This document shows positions 34,801 through 44,500 of a stretch of 64,000 nucleotides of DNA, one piece after another. The stretch lies in NCBI RefSeq assembly GCF_000379185.1, contig NZ_KB900737.1:57514-121513 (forward strand), read 5' to 3'. A model generated the notes under the pieces. The model did not search any database. It was not told where the DNA came from and worked only from the letters and a program-made list of their open reading frames with translations. A program made the position numbers and the translations under genes. The stretch comes from Capnocytophaga cynodegmi DSM 19736 (lineage in GTDB: Bacteria; Bacteroidota; Bacteroidia; Flavobacteriales; Flavobacteriaceae). Position 1 is the first letter of the stretch. The number at the start of each line of letters is the position of its first letter.

Positions 34801-35535
34801 CGTGAAAAAGGAAGTAACTCTGAACGTGAAATGGCAAATGCAATGTATTTGGCAGGTTTTGATGTGAAAGATGTACATATGACAGACCTTATTTCAGGAA
34901 GAGAAACGTTGGAAGATGTGCAATTCATCGGAGCTGTGGGCGGATTTTCAAATTCGGACGTGTTGGGAAGTGCCAAAGGTTGGGCAGGAGCTTTTCTCTA
35001 TAACGAAAAAGCAAAAACGGCTTTGGAAAATTTCTTCAAAAGAGAAGATACGCTTTCGGTAGGAATTTGTAATGGTTGTCAGTTATTTATGGAATTAGAG
35101 GTTATCAATCCTGAGCACAAAACACACGGAAAGATGATTCACAACGATAGTGGAAAACACGAAAGTGGATTTACTTCAGTAACCGTTCAGAAAAATAATT
35201 CCGTGATGCTTTCTTCGTTGGAAGGGACAACATTAGGCGTTTGGATTTCGCACGGAGAAGGAAAATTCTCCTTGCCAATGGCTGAAAATGAGTATAATAT
35301 TGTAGCAAAATATGCCTATGAGGGTTATCCTGCGAATCCTAATGGTTCAGATTATAATACGGCAATGCTTTGTGATAAAACTGGACGTCATTTAGTAATG
35401 ATGCCACATATCGAACGCTCTATTTTCCAATGGAATTGGGCACATTACCCCGAAAATCGACACGATGAGGTTTCACCTTGGTTAGAGGCTTTTGTAAATG
35501 CACGAAAGTGGATCGAGGAAAAACAAGGAAAATAG
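31870..35535 (+). CDS. purL: Phosphoribosylformylglycinamidine synthase, large single-chain form
   Basis: 1221 residues from the ATG at 31870; eight more codons are open upstream but begin in the promoter. It converts FGAR plus glutamine and ATP to FGAM in purine synthesis. Domains in order: N-terminal PurS-like part, linker (SEAFGFSQINSEHCRHKIF), two AIRS-type halves (ETHNFPTTVEPFNGAATGSGG, split as ETHNFPTTVEPFNG; HDHGAGGHLNCLSELIEE; HDIGSGGLITTLLEMCF), and a C-terminal class I glutamine amidotransferase with the nucleophile Cys in SVGICNGCQLF and the His/Glu pair MMPHIERSIF. Cytoplasmic, intact, probably monocistronic. Confidence 0.96.
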   Translation: MIHFFKNPKQNLYAVQTTENLSEQNISKLNWLFGGAQKIEQEVLKGFFVGPRAAMITPWSTNAVEITQNMDIQGIIRIEEFSEVLEDFTDFDPMLFQKYNGLYQDIFTINITPEPVLEIDDIEEYNQKEGLSLSVEEVEYLNNLSKKLGRKLTDSEAFGFSQINSEHCRHKIFNGTFIIDGEEKPSSLFKLIKKTSETNPNEIVSAYKDNVAFIQGPVVEQFAPKTADKPDFFETKKFESVISLKAETHNFPTTVEPFNGAATGSGGEIRDRLAGGQGSLPLAGTAVYMTSYSRLEENRPWEKAMDERKWLYQTPMDILIKASNGASDFGNKFGQPLIAGSLLTFEHEEDAKKLGFDKVIMLAGGVGYGKKSQAIKHQPKEGDKIVILGGENYRIGMGGAAVSSADTGAFGSGIELNAIQRSNPEMQKRAANAIRAMVEADENPIVSIHDHGAGGHLNCLSELIEETGGKIDLDKLPVGDPTLSDKEIIGNESQERMGLVIGNKHIEKLKTIAERERSPMYEVGEVTSDKRFSITSKKKNTKPLDFHLSDMFGSSPKTIMEDTSVKTEYEDLVYYQSNIKSYLEQVLQLEAVACKDWLTNKVDRCVGGRVAKQQCVGALQLPLNNVGVMALDYQGKEGIATTIGHSPLTALIDPVAGSRNAVAEALSNIVWAPLKNGIKGVSLSANWMWACKNKGEDARLYEAVKGCSDFAIELGINIPTGKDSLSMKQKYSNGDVIAPGTVIISSVANCTDITKVVEPVLKRNGGAIYYINLSQDKFKLGGSSFAQILNKIGKETPTIKDAEYFKKAFSAIQYLVNQGEIQAGHDIGSGGLITTLLEMCFAENDLGADFDFSVFKEEDTAKLLFNENIGLVFQANTEAENYLKSEGIEVFKIGTVTNSDILNVTNFDTELSFNISEFRDIWFLTSYLLDKKQTKNDKATERYQNYSEQPLNFVFPKHFTGEKPKFSSGKRPKAAVIREKGSNSEREMANAMYLAGFDVKDVHMTDLISGRETLEDVQFIGAVGGFSNSDVLGSAKGWAGAFLYNEKAKTALENFFKREDTLSVGICNGCQLFMELEVINPEHKTHGKMIHNDSGKHESGFTSVTVQKNNSVMLSSLEGTTLGVWISHGEGKFSLPMAENEYNIVAKYAYEGYPANPNGSDYNTAMLCDKTGRHLVMMPHIERSIFQWNWAHYPENRHDEVSPWLEAFVNARKWIEEKQGK

Positions 35536-35716
35536 TTAAAAAATCAATAATTTAAAAGCTATTTTATTGTTTGAGTGCATAAATATTAATATTTTAACAG
35601 ATAACTTATTGAAAATATTCGTTAAAATTTGTAGTTTAAATTCCTTAATTCTATGCAAAAAAGCCACTGAAAATGCCAATTACATAATAATTTTTTGTTA
35701 AAGTGAAGATAAGCTA

Positions 35717-35745
35717 TTGTATTATGAAAATTATTCGTACCTTTG
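35717..35745 (+). promoter_or_regulatory. Promoter of the candidate small RNA
   Basis: TTG (35717-35719), 18-base spacer, TACCTTTG (35738-35745) matches the Bacteroidota -33/-7 consensus. It predicts a start of transcription around 35750, exactly at the first stem of the candidate RNA. Confidence 0.7.
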
Positions 35746-35749
35746 CAGA

Positions 35750-35855
35750 GCAATGAGGGTGGTAGCTCATTGTAAAACTTCAAATAATAGTTTTCATAAT
35801 TTAAAGTTTTGGTTGGTTAATGGAAAAGTCCGATAGTTTTATCGGGCTTTTTTTA
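35750..35855 (+). ncRNA. Candidate structured small RNA, about 105 nt
   Basis: Between purL and the DUF3108 gene, with its own promoter and its own terminator and no open frame. Three successive stem-loops: CAATGAG/CTCATTG (35751-35757 with 35766-35772, 8-base loop); AAAACTTCAAAT with ATTTAAAGTTTT (35774-35785 with 35799-35810, one mismatch, 13-base loop); and the terminator stem AAGTCCGATA/TATCGGGCTT (35826-35835 with 35840-35849) followed by T7ATTTTT. No known family is recognised; a 6S-type RNA of Flavobacteria is possible by size but I cannot confirm it. An alternative is a 5' leader attenuator for the gene at 35941. The rest of the 35536-35940 gap shows nothing further. Confidence 0.6.
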
Positions 35856-35940
35856 TTTTTATTTAAAATTGGCATAATGCTTGTACGGTGTTAGCAAGAA
35901 TAAATTTTATTAATCTGATAAGTAATAAATTGAAAAGTAT

Positions 35941-36711
35941 ATGAAGCGAATAATGATTTTTTTCTTTCTTTTAGCTTTTGCAAAAATTCAGGGACAAGAA
36001 TTACCTTTTAAAGGAGGTGAATGGCTGAAATTCAAAGTGAAATATGGAATATTTAACACTAGTGAAGCCACTTTACACTTGAAAGAAGTAAATTATGAAG
36101 GAGAAAAAGTGTTTCACGCGGTGGGAAAAGGTTCTACAACAGGATTGGCCAGAGTATTTTTTAGAGTAGATGATACTTATGAAAGTTATTTTGGGGTGGA
36201 AGATGGTACTCCCCGCTATTTTGTGAGAGATATTTATGAGGGAGGTTATACCAAACATTTGAAAATGTACTTCAATCACGTTACTCAAAGAGCGAAGATT
36301 GATAATATTGAAACAGGTGGCTCTGTAGAAATTACTGTACCTATCGGAATTCAAGATGTGATTTCTGGGTTTTATTCTCTTCGTCAACATCCTGAAATAG
36401 ACAGCATTAAAGAAGGGCAAGAAGTAGAAATGGATATGATTTTTGATGATGACGAAATATTTAAGTTTAAATTGAGATATTTAGGAAAAGAAAAAATAAA
36501 AACTAAATTTGGTTCTGTTAACACGATGATTTTTAGACCTTTGGTACAAGATGGACGTGTTTTTAAAGAGCAAGAAAGTCTAACTCTTTGGATAACAGAC
36601 GATCAAAATAAAATTCCTGTAAGGGTAAAAGCAAGTCTTCGGGTGGGTTCATTAGTCGCCGATTTAGATGCATTCAATGGTTTGAAGTATCCAACAGAAC
36701 TTAAAAAATAA
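35941..36711 (+). CDS. DUF3108 domain protein, exported
   Basis: 256 residues. Signal peptide (FAKIQGQ), then a single beta-rich DUF3108 domain (GEWLKFKVKYGIFNTSEATL ... read as WLKFKVKYGIFNTSEATL; TKFGSVNTMIFRPLVQDGRVF; LWITDDQNKIPVRVKA). Members are periplasmic or outer-membrane-associated proteins of unknown function, often near lipid or sterol genes. It stands before an M23 peptidase, from which a strong terminator separates it. Confidence 0.8.
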   Translation: MKRIMIFFFLLAFAKIQGQELPFKGGEWLKFKVKYGIFNTSEATLHLKEVNYEGEKVFHAVGKGSTTGLARVFFRVDDTYESYFGVEDGTPRYFVRDIYEGGYTKHLKMYFNHVTQRAKIDNIETGGSVEITVPIGIQDVISGFYSLRQHPEIDSIKEGQEVEMDMIFDDDEIFKFKLRYLGKEKIKTKFGSVNTMIFRPLVQDGRVFKEQESLTLWITDDQNKIPVRVKASLRVGSLVADLDAFNGLKYPTELKK

Positions 36712-36727
36712 TTTAGTTAAGTGGTTT

Positions 36728-36776
36728 AAAATCAAGTGTAAAAATACATAAATGTATTAAAACACTTGATTTTATC
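36728..36776 (+). terminator. Long-stem terminator after the DUF3108 gene
   Basis: About 20 paired bases: AAATCAAGTGT...AATACAT and ATGTATT...ACACTTGATTT with a 1-2 base loop and small internal asymmetry, followed by TTATCATTTTTT. Perfect enough to form a hairpin in both strands. Confidence 0.8.
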
Positions 36777-36878
36777 ATTTTTTATTCCGACTTTTGACAA
36801 GTTTTAGAATTGAATCATAGTGGTAAGTGATTTTATAGAAAAGTATAGATTACTTACAGAATTAAAATATTGAAAAAA

Positions 36879-38213
36879 ATGTTATTGAGAGAAGATTTTA
36901 AAAAAGGTATTTTTTTACTTTTAGCATCACCCATTCTTTGGAGTTGTGATGGATTAACAACAAAGCTAAAGGGAGAGAAAAAAGAAGAGAAAAAAAAAGA
37001 GGTTATTGTTGAAGAGCCTCAAAAAGAGCCTGTTTTTGAGTTTGGCTTTAATTTAGATGAATACAATATAGTTAAGGACACAGTAAAGTCAGGAGATACT
37101 TTTGGTAAAATATTAGCTTCGAATAATGTAGGAGCTTCCAAGATACACGAAATATCAACCAAAATGAAAGAGGTTCTTGATTCCAGAGCACTCAGAGCTG
37201 GTAAAACATACGCCTTACTTTTCGATAAGAAAGATCCATCAAAACCCCATAGTTTTGTGTATCAGCCTTCATTAACAGAGTATGTCGTTGTAAAGATGTC
37301 CGACTCCATTTATGCTTATAGTGAACAACGAAAAATTAGTATCGTTGAACGAGAGAAAGCGGGTTTTATTAAAAATAGCTTGATTGAGTCGGCATTAGAT
37401 GTAGGGATGAGCTACAATGTGGCATTTAATCTTTCTCAGATTTTCGATTACACAATTGATTTCTTTCATCTGCAAGAAGGCGATAATTTTAAAATTATAT
37501 ACGAAGAACGCTATGTAGATGACACCATATATGCAGGAGTTGCTAATGTGAAGGCAGCCTATTTTGAACATAAAGGAAAACCATATTATGCTTTTAACTA
37601 TGTAACGGATTCTATATCAGGTAAGAAGGGGTTCTATGATGAAAAAGGAAATACAATGAAGCGAATGTTCTTGAAAGCTCCTTTGGAAATATTCCGAATA
37701 ACTTCTCGTTTTGGAATGCGTTATCATCCTGTGTTGCATCGTATGAAGAATCATTTTGGAACGGATTACGCAGCTCCTCACGGGACGCCTATTCGTGCTA
37801 CAGCTGCAGGAACAGTTATCGAGGCCGGATACAATGGTGGAAATGGTAATTATGTGAAAATCAAACATAATGCAACGTATACGACACAATATTTGCATAT
37901 GTCCAAAATTCTGGTTAAGAAAGGTCAGCACGTTCCACAAGGACATATAATTGGCAAAGTTGGAAGCACTGGACTTGCGACGGGTCCTCACGTTTGTTAT
38001 CGTTTCTGGAAGAATGGCAAACAAGTAGACCCATTAAAAGAGAAAATGCCTGAGTCCATTCCAATTGATGAGAAATTAAAGGAAAGATACTTACAAGATA
38101 TTGCTTTGGTAAAACAACAACTGGACGCCCTGAAAGCCGTTCCAGTAGAGGAAGAAAATCAAGATAATGAAGCAAATCTGAAAGTAGAAGAACAAGTACT
38201 TTCGCAGTTGTAG
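36879..38213 (+). CDS. M23 family peptidoglycan peptidase lipoprotein
   Basis: 444 residues from the ATG at 36879; a TTG three codons upstream is also open. Lipobox ILWSC (Cys23), then a charged linker, a LysM-like/OapA-type segment (TVKSGDTFGKILASNNVG), and a C-terminal LytM domain. Zinc ligands are in NHFGTDYAAPHGTPI (His and Asp) and TGPHVCYRFW (His), with YLHM. It should cleave peptide cross-links of peptidoglycan during growth or division, in the periplasm. The metal ligands are all present, so it looks active. Confidence 0.9.
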   Translation: MLLREDFKKGIFLLLASPILWSCDGLTTKLKGEKKEEKKKEVIVEEPQKEPVFEFGFNLDEYNIVKDTVKSGDTFGKILASNNVGASKIHEISTKMKEVLDSRALRAGKTYALLFDKKDPSKPHSFVYQPSLTEYVVVKMSDSIYAYSEQRKISIVEREKAGFIKNSLIESALDVGMSYNVAFNLSQIFDYTIDFFHLQEGDNFKIIYEERYVDDTIYAGVANVKAAYFEHKGKPYYAFNYVTDSISGKKGFYDEKGNTMKRMFLKAPLEIFRITSRFGMRYHPVLHRMKNHFGTDYAAPHGTPIRATAAGTVIEAGYNGGNGNYVKIKHNATYTTQYLHMSKILVKKGQHVPQGHIIGKVGSTGLATGPHVCYRFWKNGKQVDPLKEKMPESIPIDEKLKERYLQDIALVKQQLDALKAVPVEEENQDNEANLKVEEQVLSQL

Positions 38214-38345
38214 AAACTGAATTATATTCAAAATATTGAAAAATAAGGAATTGTAAATAATGAACTTTGTTGAGGCTTTATGCTTTAGCAAGGTTTTTCT
38301 GTTATTTTGAGTTATTAAAAACTGACGACTAAAATTTATTGATAT

Positions 38346-39968
38346 ATGTTAAAAAATATAAATCCCACAGAAACAAAAGTTTGGGCGGAATTAAAAGAGC
38401 ATTTTGAAAGTGTAAAGAATGTACATACACAAACACTTTTTGAAAAAGACCCTGAACGTGCCGAAAAGTTTTCAATCAAATGGAATGATTTTTTTGTAGA
38501 TTATTCTAAAAATAGAATTGATGAGAAAACAATGAATTTGCTGCTACAATTGGCGGAGGAAAGTCAGTTAAAAGACGCTATTGAAAAATATTTCACTGGC
38601 GACCTTATCAATGCTACAGAAAATAGAGCCGTGTTGCATACTGCCCTTCGTGCCGATGAAAGTAGTACAATTTTTGTTGAGGGGAAAAATGTTCTTCCTG
38701 AAATTAAGGAGGTTAAACAGAAAATCAAATTATTTTCGGAAGAAGTTATTTCAGGAAAACGAAAAGGTTTCACAGGTAAACCTTTTACAGATGTGGTAAA
38801 TGTAGGAATTGGAGGTTCGGACTTGGGACCAGCAATGGTTACAGAGGCTTTGAAATTCTATAAAAATCATCTCAACATTCATTTTGTAAGTAATGTTGAT
38901 GGTGACCACGTTATGGAAACAATTAAGCACTTAAATCCTGAAACTACTTTATTTGTAATTGTTTCTAAAACTTTTACTACACAGGAAACACTCACTAATG
39001 CGTTGACTATCAAGGATTGGTTTTTAAAGTCAGCTACTGAGAAGGACATTGCCAAGCATTTTGTGGCGGTTTCAACCAATTTGAAAAAAATTGATGAATT
39101 TGGCATTGACTCAGAAAATGTATTCCCAATGTGGGACTGGGTTGGTGGTCGTTTCTCACTATGGAGTGCTGTTGGTTTATCCATCGCTTTATCAGTAGGT
39201 TATGATAATTTTGATAAGCTTTTGAAAGGCGCCAACCAAATGGATAAGCATTTCCGAACATCTGAATTTAAAAATAACATTCCTGTTGTTATAGCCTTGT
39301 TAAGTGTTTGGTATAATAATTTCTACGGAGCAGAAAGTCAGGCTATTATACCTTATACTCAGTACTTGCACCGTCTTTCTGCATATCTGCAACAAGGTAT
39401 TATGGAAAGCAATGGTAAACAAATTGACCGTAATGGAAAGCCTGTTGGTTATCAAACAGGAACTATCATTTGGGGTGAACCCGGAACAAATTCGCAACAC
39501 GCTTTCTTTCAACTAATTCATCAGGGAACAAAATTAATTCCAACGGATTTCATTGGTTATAAGCATTCTTTGTATGGAAACACTGACCATCATAATAAAT
39601 TAATGGCTAACTTTTTTGCTCAAACAGAGGCACTTTTGAAAGGGAAAACAGAAGCTGAAGTTCGAGCGGAAATGGGAGAAAATGTGAATGAAGCTTTAGT
39701 TCCGTTTAAAGTTTTTGAAGGGAATCGACCAACAACTACTTTTTTGATTGATAAGCTTACGCCTGAAAGTTTAGGAGCTTTAATTGCGATGTATGAACAT
39801 AAAATTTTTGTAGAAGGTGTAATTTGGAATATTTTTAGTTACGACCAATGGGGAGTAGAACTTGGTAAACAATTGGCAAACACTATTTTAAAAGATATTG
39901 AGTCTGCTGAAGTTTCAAAGCACGATACTTCAACAAATCAGCTTTTAGAAGCGTTCAAAAAATCCTAA
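38346..39968 (+). CDS. pgi: Glucose-6-phosphate isomerase
   Basis: 540 residues. Converts glucose-6-P and fructose-6-P in glycolysis. Signature motifs [15 protein letters not shown] and [16 protein letters not shown], catalytic Glu in ESNGK and His in [14 protein letters not shown]; cytoplasmic. Intact. A near-perfect inverted repeat follows its stop. Confidence 0.96.
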   Translation: MLKNINPTETKVWAELKEHFESVKNVHTQTLFEKDPERAEKFSIKWNDFFVDYSKNRIDEKTMNLLLQLAEESQLKDAIEKYFTGDLINATENRAVLHTALRADESSTIFVEGKNVLPEIKEVKQKIKLFSEEVISGKRKGFTGKPFTDVVNVGIGGSDLGPAMVTEALKFYKNHLNIHFVSNVDGDHVMETIKHLNPETTLFVIVSKTFTTQETLTNALTIKDWFLKSATEKDIAKHFVAVSTNLKKIDEFGIDSENVFPMWDWVGGRFSLWSAVGLSIALSVGYDNFDKLLKGANQMDKHFRTSEFKNNIPVVIALLSVWYNNFYGAESQAIIPYTQYLHRLSAYLQQGIMESNGKQIDRNGKPVGYQTGTIIWGEPGTNSQHAFFQLIHQGTKLIPTDFIGYKHSLYGNTDHHNKLMANFFAQTEALLKGKTEAEVRAEMGENVNEALVPFKVFEGNRPTTTFLIDKLTPESLGALIAMYEHKIFVEGVIWNIFSYDQWGVELGKQLANTILKDIESAEVSKHDTSTNQLLEAFKKS

Positions 39969-39975
39969 CTTTAAT

Positions 39976-40018
39976 AAATCATGATGTAAGGGCAAAACAA
40001 TTTGCCCTTACGTGATTT
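39976..40018 (+). terminator. Hairpin between pgi and the DNA alkylation repair gene
   Basis: GTAAGGGCAAA (39986-39996) and TTTGCCCTTAC (40001-40011) are perfectly complementary with a 4-base loop; outer AAATCA/TGATTT extends the stem. No T run follows, so termination may be partial. The TTG that opens the next frame at 40002 lies inside this hairpin, which argues that the downstream gene starts later, at 40029. Confidence 0.6.
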
Positions 40019-40028
40019 AATGTGCCAA

Positions 40029-40688
40029 ATGAATTTCGATGCTATCTTTAAAATATTAGAAAAGAACAAAGATGAACATAAAGCATTGATGATGAGTGCT
40101 TATATGAAGAATAATTTTTTGTTCTTCGGAATTCAATCACCATTACGAAAAAAATTAACACAGTCTTTTTTTGCAGAAGCTAAGAAAGAAAATTCAGTTG
40201 ATTGGGAATTTATCCATCAATGTTGGTTATGTAATTATCGTGAAATGCAATATGTTGCATTGGATTATCTCGTTTTAAAAAAACGAATTTTAACTCCAAT
40301 TGATGTTCCCAAATTAAAAAATCTTGCCGAACAAAAATCGTGGTGGGATTCCATTGACTGCCTTGACAGAATTATTGGAAATATCGCACTTCGTTTTACA
40401 GAGGTTAATGAGACATTGCTAAAATGGAGTTTAAGTCCTAATAAATGGTTACGCCGTATTGCTATTGACCATCAATTGCTTCGTAAAGAGCAGACAAACA
40501 CGGATTTACTTGAAAAAATTCTGGTAAATAATCTTTCGCAAAATGAATTTTTTATTAATAAAGCTATCGGTTGGGCATTACGTGATTACAGCAAAACAAA
40601 TCCTGAATGGGTTAAGAAATTTATCCAAAAATATGAATTTAAAATGGCTTCGTTAAGTATTAAGGAGGCAAGTAAATATCTCAAATAA
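40029..40688 (+). CDS. DNA alkylation repair protein (AlkD-like HEAT-repeat glycosylase)
   Basis: 219 residues from the ATG at 40029 (MNFDAIFKIL). AlkD family: HEAT-like helices throughout, with the family features MSAYMKNNFLFFGIQSPLRK, WWDSIDCLDRI and AIGWALRDYSKTNPEWV. Such proteins remove N3- and N7-alkylpurines from DNA, cytoplasmic. The catalytic-site Trp and Asp of AlkD appear present (SWWDSID). It is followed by map 15 bases later. Confidence 0.88.
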   Translation: MNFDAIFKILEKNKDEHKALMMSAYMKNNFLFFGIQSPLRKKLTQSFFAEAKKENSVDWEFIHQCWLCNYREMQYVALDYLVLKKRILTPIDVPKLKNLAEQKSWWDSIDCLDRIIGNIALRFTEVNETLLKWSLSPNKWLRRIAIDHQLLRKEQTNTDLLEKILVNNLSQNEFFINKAIGWALRDYSKTNPEWVKKFIQKYEFKMASLSIKEASKYLK

Positions 40689-40703
40689 TATTGATTTTCA
40701 TTT

Positions 40704-41504
40704 ATGATACATCTAAAAACACTTGAAGAAATTGAAATAATGAAAGAATCTGCCCAAGTTGTTTCACGAACGTTGGGTATTCTTGCTAAGGAAATTAAAC
40801 CTGGAATAACTACTTTGCAGTTGGATAAAATTGCAGAGGAATACATTCGAAGCCAAGATGCTATACCAGGCTTTTTAGGATTGTATAAATTTCCTAATAC
40901 CTTGTGTGTGAGTCCAAATGCTCAGGTAGTTCACGGAATTCCTAATAATATACCATTGCAAGAAGGGGATATAGTTTCCGTGGATTGTGGGGCTTTGAAA
41001 AACGGATTTTATGGTGACCACGCCTATACTTTTGAGGTAGGGGAAGTGTCTTCTGAAATAAAAAAGCTACTTCAAGTAACAAAGGAATCGCTTTATTTGG
41101 GCATTCGTGAATTCAAAATAGGAAATCGTGTGGGAGATGTAGGGTATGCGATTCAGAATTATTGTGAGAGCCACGGATATGGAGTAGTTCGTGAATTGGT
41201 AGGACACGGTCTTGGAAGGAAAATGCACGAAGACCCTGAAATGCCTAATTATGGAAAAAAAGGAAGTGGAAAGAAATTTAAAGAAGGAATGGTAGTTGCC
41301 ATTGAGCCGATGATTAATATGGGAACCCACAGAATCAAGCAGTTGAAAGATGGTTGGACAATACTCACTGCCGATGGGAAACCTTCAGCTCATTTTGAAC
41401 ACGATGTGGCTATCGTAAACGGAAAACCTAAATTACTTTCCACATTTCGATATATATACGAAGCCTTGGGCATTGAAAGTGATGAAGAAGTTGAATTCCA
41501 GTAA
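40704..41504 (+). CDS. map: Type I methionine aminopeptidase
   Basis: 266 residues. Removes N-terminal Met from nascent proteins. Two metal ions are held by Asp in SVDCGALKNGFYGDHAYTF (two Asp), His in GHGLGRKMHEDPEMP, Glu in VAIEPM and Glu in HFEHDVAI. No N-terminal zinc domain, as usual for type I bacterial enzymes. It ends at a bidirectional terminator shared with the convergent gene. Confidence 0.95.
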   Translation: MIHLKTLEEIEIMKESAQVVSRTLGILAKEIKPGITTLQLDKIAEEYIRSQDAIPGFLGLYKFPNTLCVSPNAQVVHGIPNNIPLQEGDIVSVDCGALKNGFYGDHAYTFEVGEVSSEIKKLLQVTKESLYLGIREFKIGNRVGDVGYAIQNYCESHGYGVVRELVGHGLGRKMHEDPEMPNYGKKGSGKKFKEGMVVAIEPMINMGTHRIKQLKDGWTILTADGKPSAHFEHDVAIVNGKPKLLSTFRYIYEALGIESDEEVEFQ

Positions 41505-41506
41505 TA

Positions 41507-41542
41507 AAAAAACGCAAAATGAATTTCATTTTGCGTTTTTTT
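41507..41542. terminator. Bidirectional terminator between map and the T9SS protein gene
   Basis: AAAAACGCAAAATGA and its complement (ATTTTGCGTTTTTT) with flanking A and T runs; serves both convergent genes. Confidence 0.85.
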
Positions 41543-41551
41543 ATTGAACTT

Positions 41552-44500
41552 TTATCTGTAAAGGGTAAAATGCCCTGTGTATGTGCGTCTGTCCTTAGCC
41601 TCATTAAATTGCAGATGATACCAATAGTCACCACTTGGCAGGTTTTTCCCGTTTAGTGTTCCGTCCCAAGAATCTTTGGAGGTTAATGTTTTAAGTTTTC
41701 TTCCTGTTCGGTCGTAAATATCAATTATCATACGTGAATAACCTTGTGCATTTTTGATATGCCAAGAATCGTTAATGCCATCTCCATCAGGAGTGAAGTA
41801 ATTCGGAATTTTTATATCGTGAAAAACTTCTTCCAAAACCGTTTCAACGACGCAACCCAAAGAGTCTTCAACACGTACTCGAACTTTTTTAATTTCCTGA
41901 CCATCACTATTTATGTAACCATCATCAAATGAACGAAGGTAATATGTGTCAGAGGATTGATAGATATCATTGAAGTAAAAGTAATAGTTGCCACTACCTC
42001 CACTCACTGAAATTTTAATGGCAGAAGGTAAAGAATTACTTTTGATTTGCGAAATTTTTATCGGATTTATGTTTTGAAAATCAATTGTTTGTGTGAAAGA
42101 ACAATCTCCGTAAAAAACTGAAATTCGATTACTTCCATTAGGTAAATTTTTAGGATAAAGTAAAGCCATTTTCCCTTGAATTTTATCAAAAGGAAGCTTA
42201 GCCGTTTCGTTATTGAAACTATAACGAACTTGTGAAAGATTTAAGTTATCATCTTCAAAAGCTATCGTGAGTTGTGATGTTGATACATTATTGATACATA
42301 AAAGCTCATTTGATGTGTTAAATTTTAAAGAAATAGCTTTTTTTATCGAGAAGTTGTACACATTTTCACAAGTTCCTGAATCATTTATAGTTAGAGTATA
42401 TTCAGCTGGGGAAAGATTTGTAAAAGAAATCTCAATATTTTCATCAATATTGCTTAATGTTTCAATTTTGTTGGTTTGGTTATTTTTTAATGTGGCCTTA
42501 TAGAAAGCTTTTCCATCAAAAATTTTGAAACGAATACTTCCATCATTTTGATTTTCGCAATTTTCGTTCTGAATTTGAATGATTTGAAGTTGTTGCTCGA
42601 ACTTTTTGATATTAATATTGTCAATTTTGATTACGCAGTCTTGCTCCAATCTTATTTTCTTTCGGATTAATATCGAATAATTTCCAGCTTCATTTACTTG
42701 AAAATTAGGTGATTCCTGAAAAGTTGGTTGGGTAGTTGAGTTTTCTTGTACAATGGCGTACTCATAATCTGAAGTTGAATTTTCAACAGAAATTCTCCCA
42801 TTTTTGCAGTAAATATCTTCTTTTGAAATAGTAGGATTAATGGGTGATGTGTGTACACGGAAATAATATGTTGCTTCACAATTATTTTGGAAAGCCAGAC
42901 TTAATCTATAAATTCCTTCCTCCGTTAATGAAAATATTTTTGAATTTGATATGTTTTGCCATTGATTGTCATCGGGTGGGCAAGTTTCGTTCAACGCAAG
43001 TTTTTTTGTTCCAGTATATTTTTCCAGACGAACTGAAGCGATATTTGCGATAGAACTCAAATCAATTGATTTGGAGTTGTTTAAACCGCACAAAAATATT
43101 TGAGGGAAAGTCTTTTGCGTTTTTGAACAAGTAAAAGTAACGTTTGCGTAAGGGATAAGAGGATTTACTTCCTGACGTTGTATTGTTGAAATGATATAAA
43201 TTTCTTTTCTGTCAATACAATTATTGGTTCGTTTTATAAGAGTGTATCTTCCTGATTTATTTATAATTACATCTTTATTTGAACCAATTATGTTTCCAGA
43301 ACTATCTTGCCATTCATATTCATCAAAATTAGAAGGAGCTGTTAGTGTTATATTTTCTCCGCAAAGTAGCTCAATATTTTCAGTAATTGTACAGAGGCTT
43401 AAGTCAGCGTAAAAAATAGTGTCGTCTAAAACACCAATATTACAATTATCGATTGAGGAAAAGCTCCCGTTATCATTGATAATAGATTGATTAAGAGTTC
43501 CTTTGTATATGGATTTTGCTTTGTTTAGAATTTTTTCAGAACAAGGAGCAATAAAATCAGAACAATTAGGACTTAACTTTATGGCAAATCGTACTTTGTA
43601 TTTGTTTCCACCTTTTTTCACTAAGTTGTTGGGAATTCTGAAGGTAATTTCACCTCCATTGACAGAATATGTAATGCCACTTCCTGTAGGAATTTCAACG
43701 GGAATGTTTGTGTCCAAAGTAACATTTTTTGGGAGAAGGTCTTTGATTTGGTAATCAATAGCGTCATCATTTCCTACATTTTGAAATTCGAGTCCGTAGT
43801 AAATTGTCGACCCAAGAGGAACAGTTTTGTTATTCAGAATATTTCCTGCTGCATCTTCGACGGTTTTTAACAAATTCATTTTCGGTTCGATAACTTCTAC
43901 CTCAAAAGCACTGAAAAAAATGTTGTATAGGTCTTTGGTAGAATGTGCCTTAAAAGAAGCTGTTTCTTGGTCGTTTTCCACAACCGAATTATTTTTGTTT
44001 GGAACGGAGAATAAATCAATATCCCAGCCCAAAGTATTTGTTGATGCGGGACGTCTATTCGTTATCAAATTCTCGTTTTCACTTATTGAACTATTGAAGA
44101 AATTGTCGATTGGATTTACAGAATTGAATAGACCTTCATACGTGCCATCGGGTTTCAAAATAGATAGTTTATCTCCAGAAATGGCTTTATCTCCTTCAAG
44201 AGCCATCACTCCAAAACGTGCATTTACGGGCAGTGGTGCGGGTAGAGTTTTAAATCCTGAAAAAGAAAAATCAACTTCTTGTTCTTTTGAAATACTTGCG
44301 TAACCATCAAAAGTACTGATATTTTTACTGCTCTTATCAGGGTCTTCATAGATGATAACTAACGACCAACCAGCCGATACACCACCATTAACTTCATAAG
44401 CATCTCTCGTTCGGGTTGCTCTTACATTTGCTATGATATATTCACCAGTTGGATTTGTATCAGAGAGCAATTTTGTAATATCTTTATAACAAATGTAGGC

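Noticed and set aside
35737..35746. GTACCTTTGC resembles the CTnDOT-type attachment core GTANNTTTGC
   Set aside because: The same sequence is the -7 promoter element; no conjugative element is inserted here.
35755..35765. T-box-like motif AGGGTGGTA in the candidate small RNA
   Set aside because: The full T-box sequence continues with CCGCG, which is missing (GCTCATT here), and no specifier loop or aminoacyl-tRNA synthetase gene follows.
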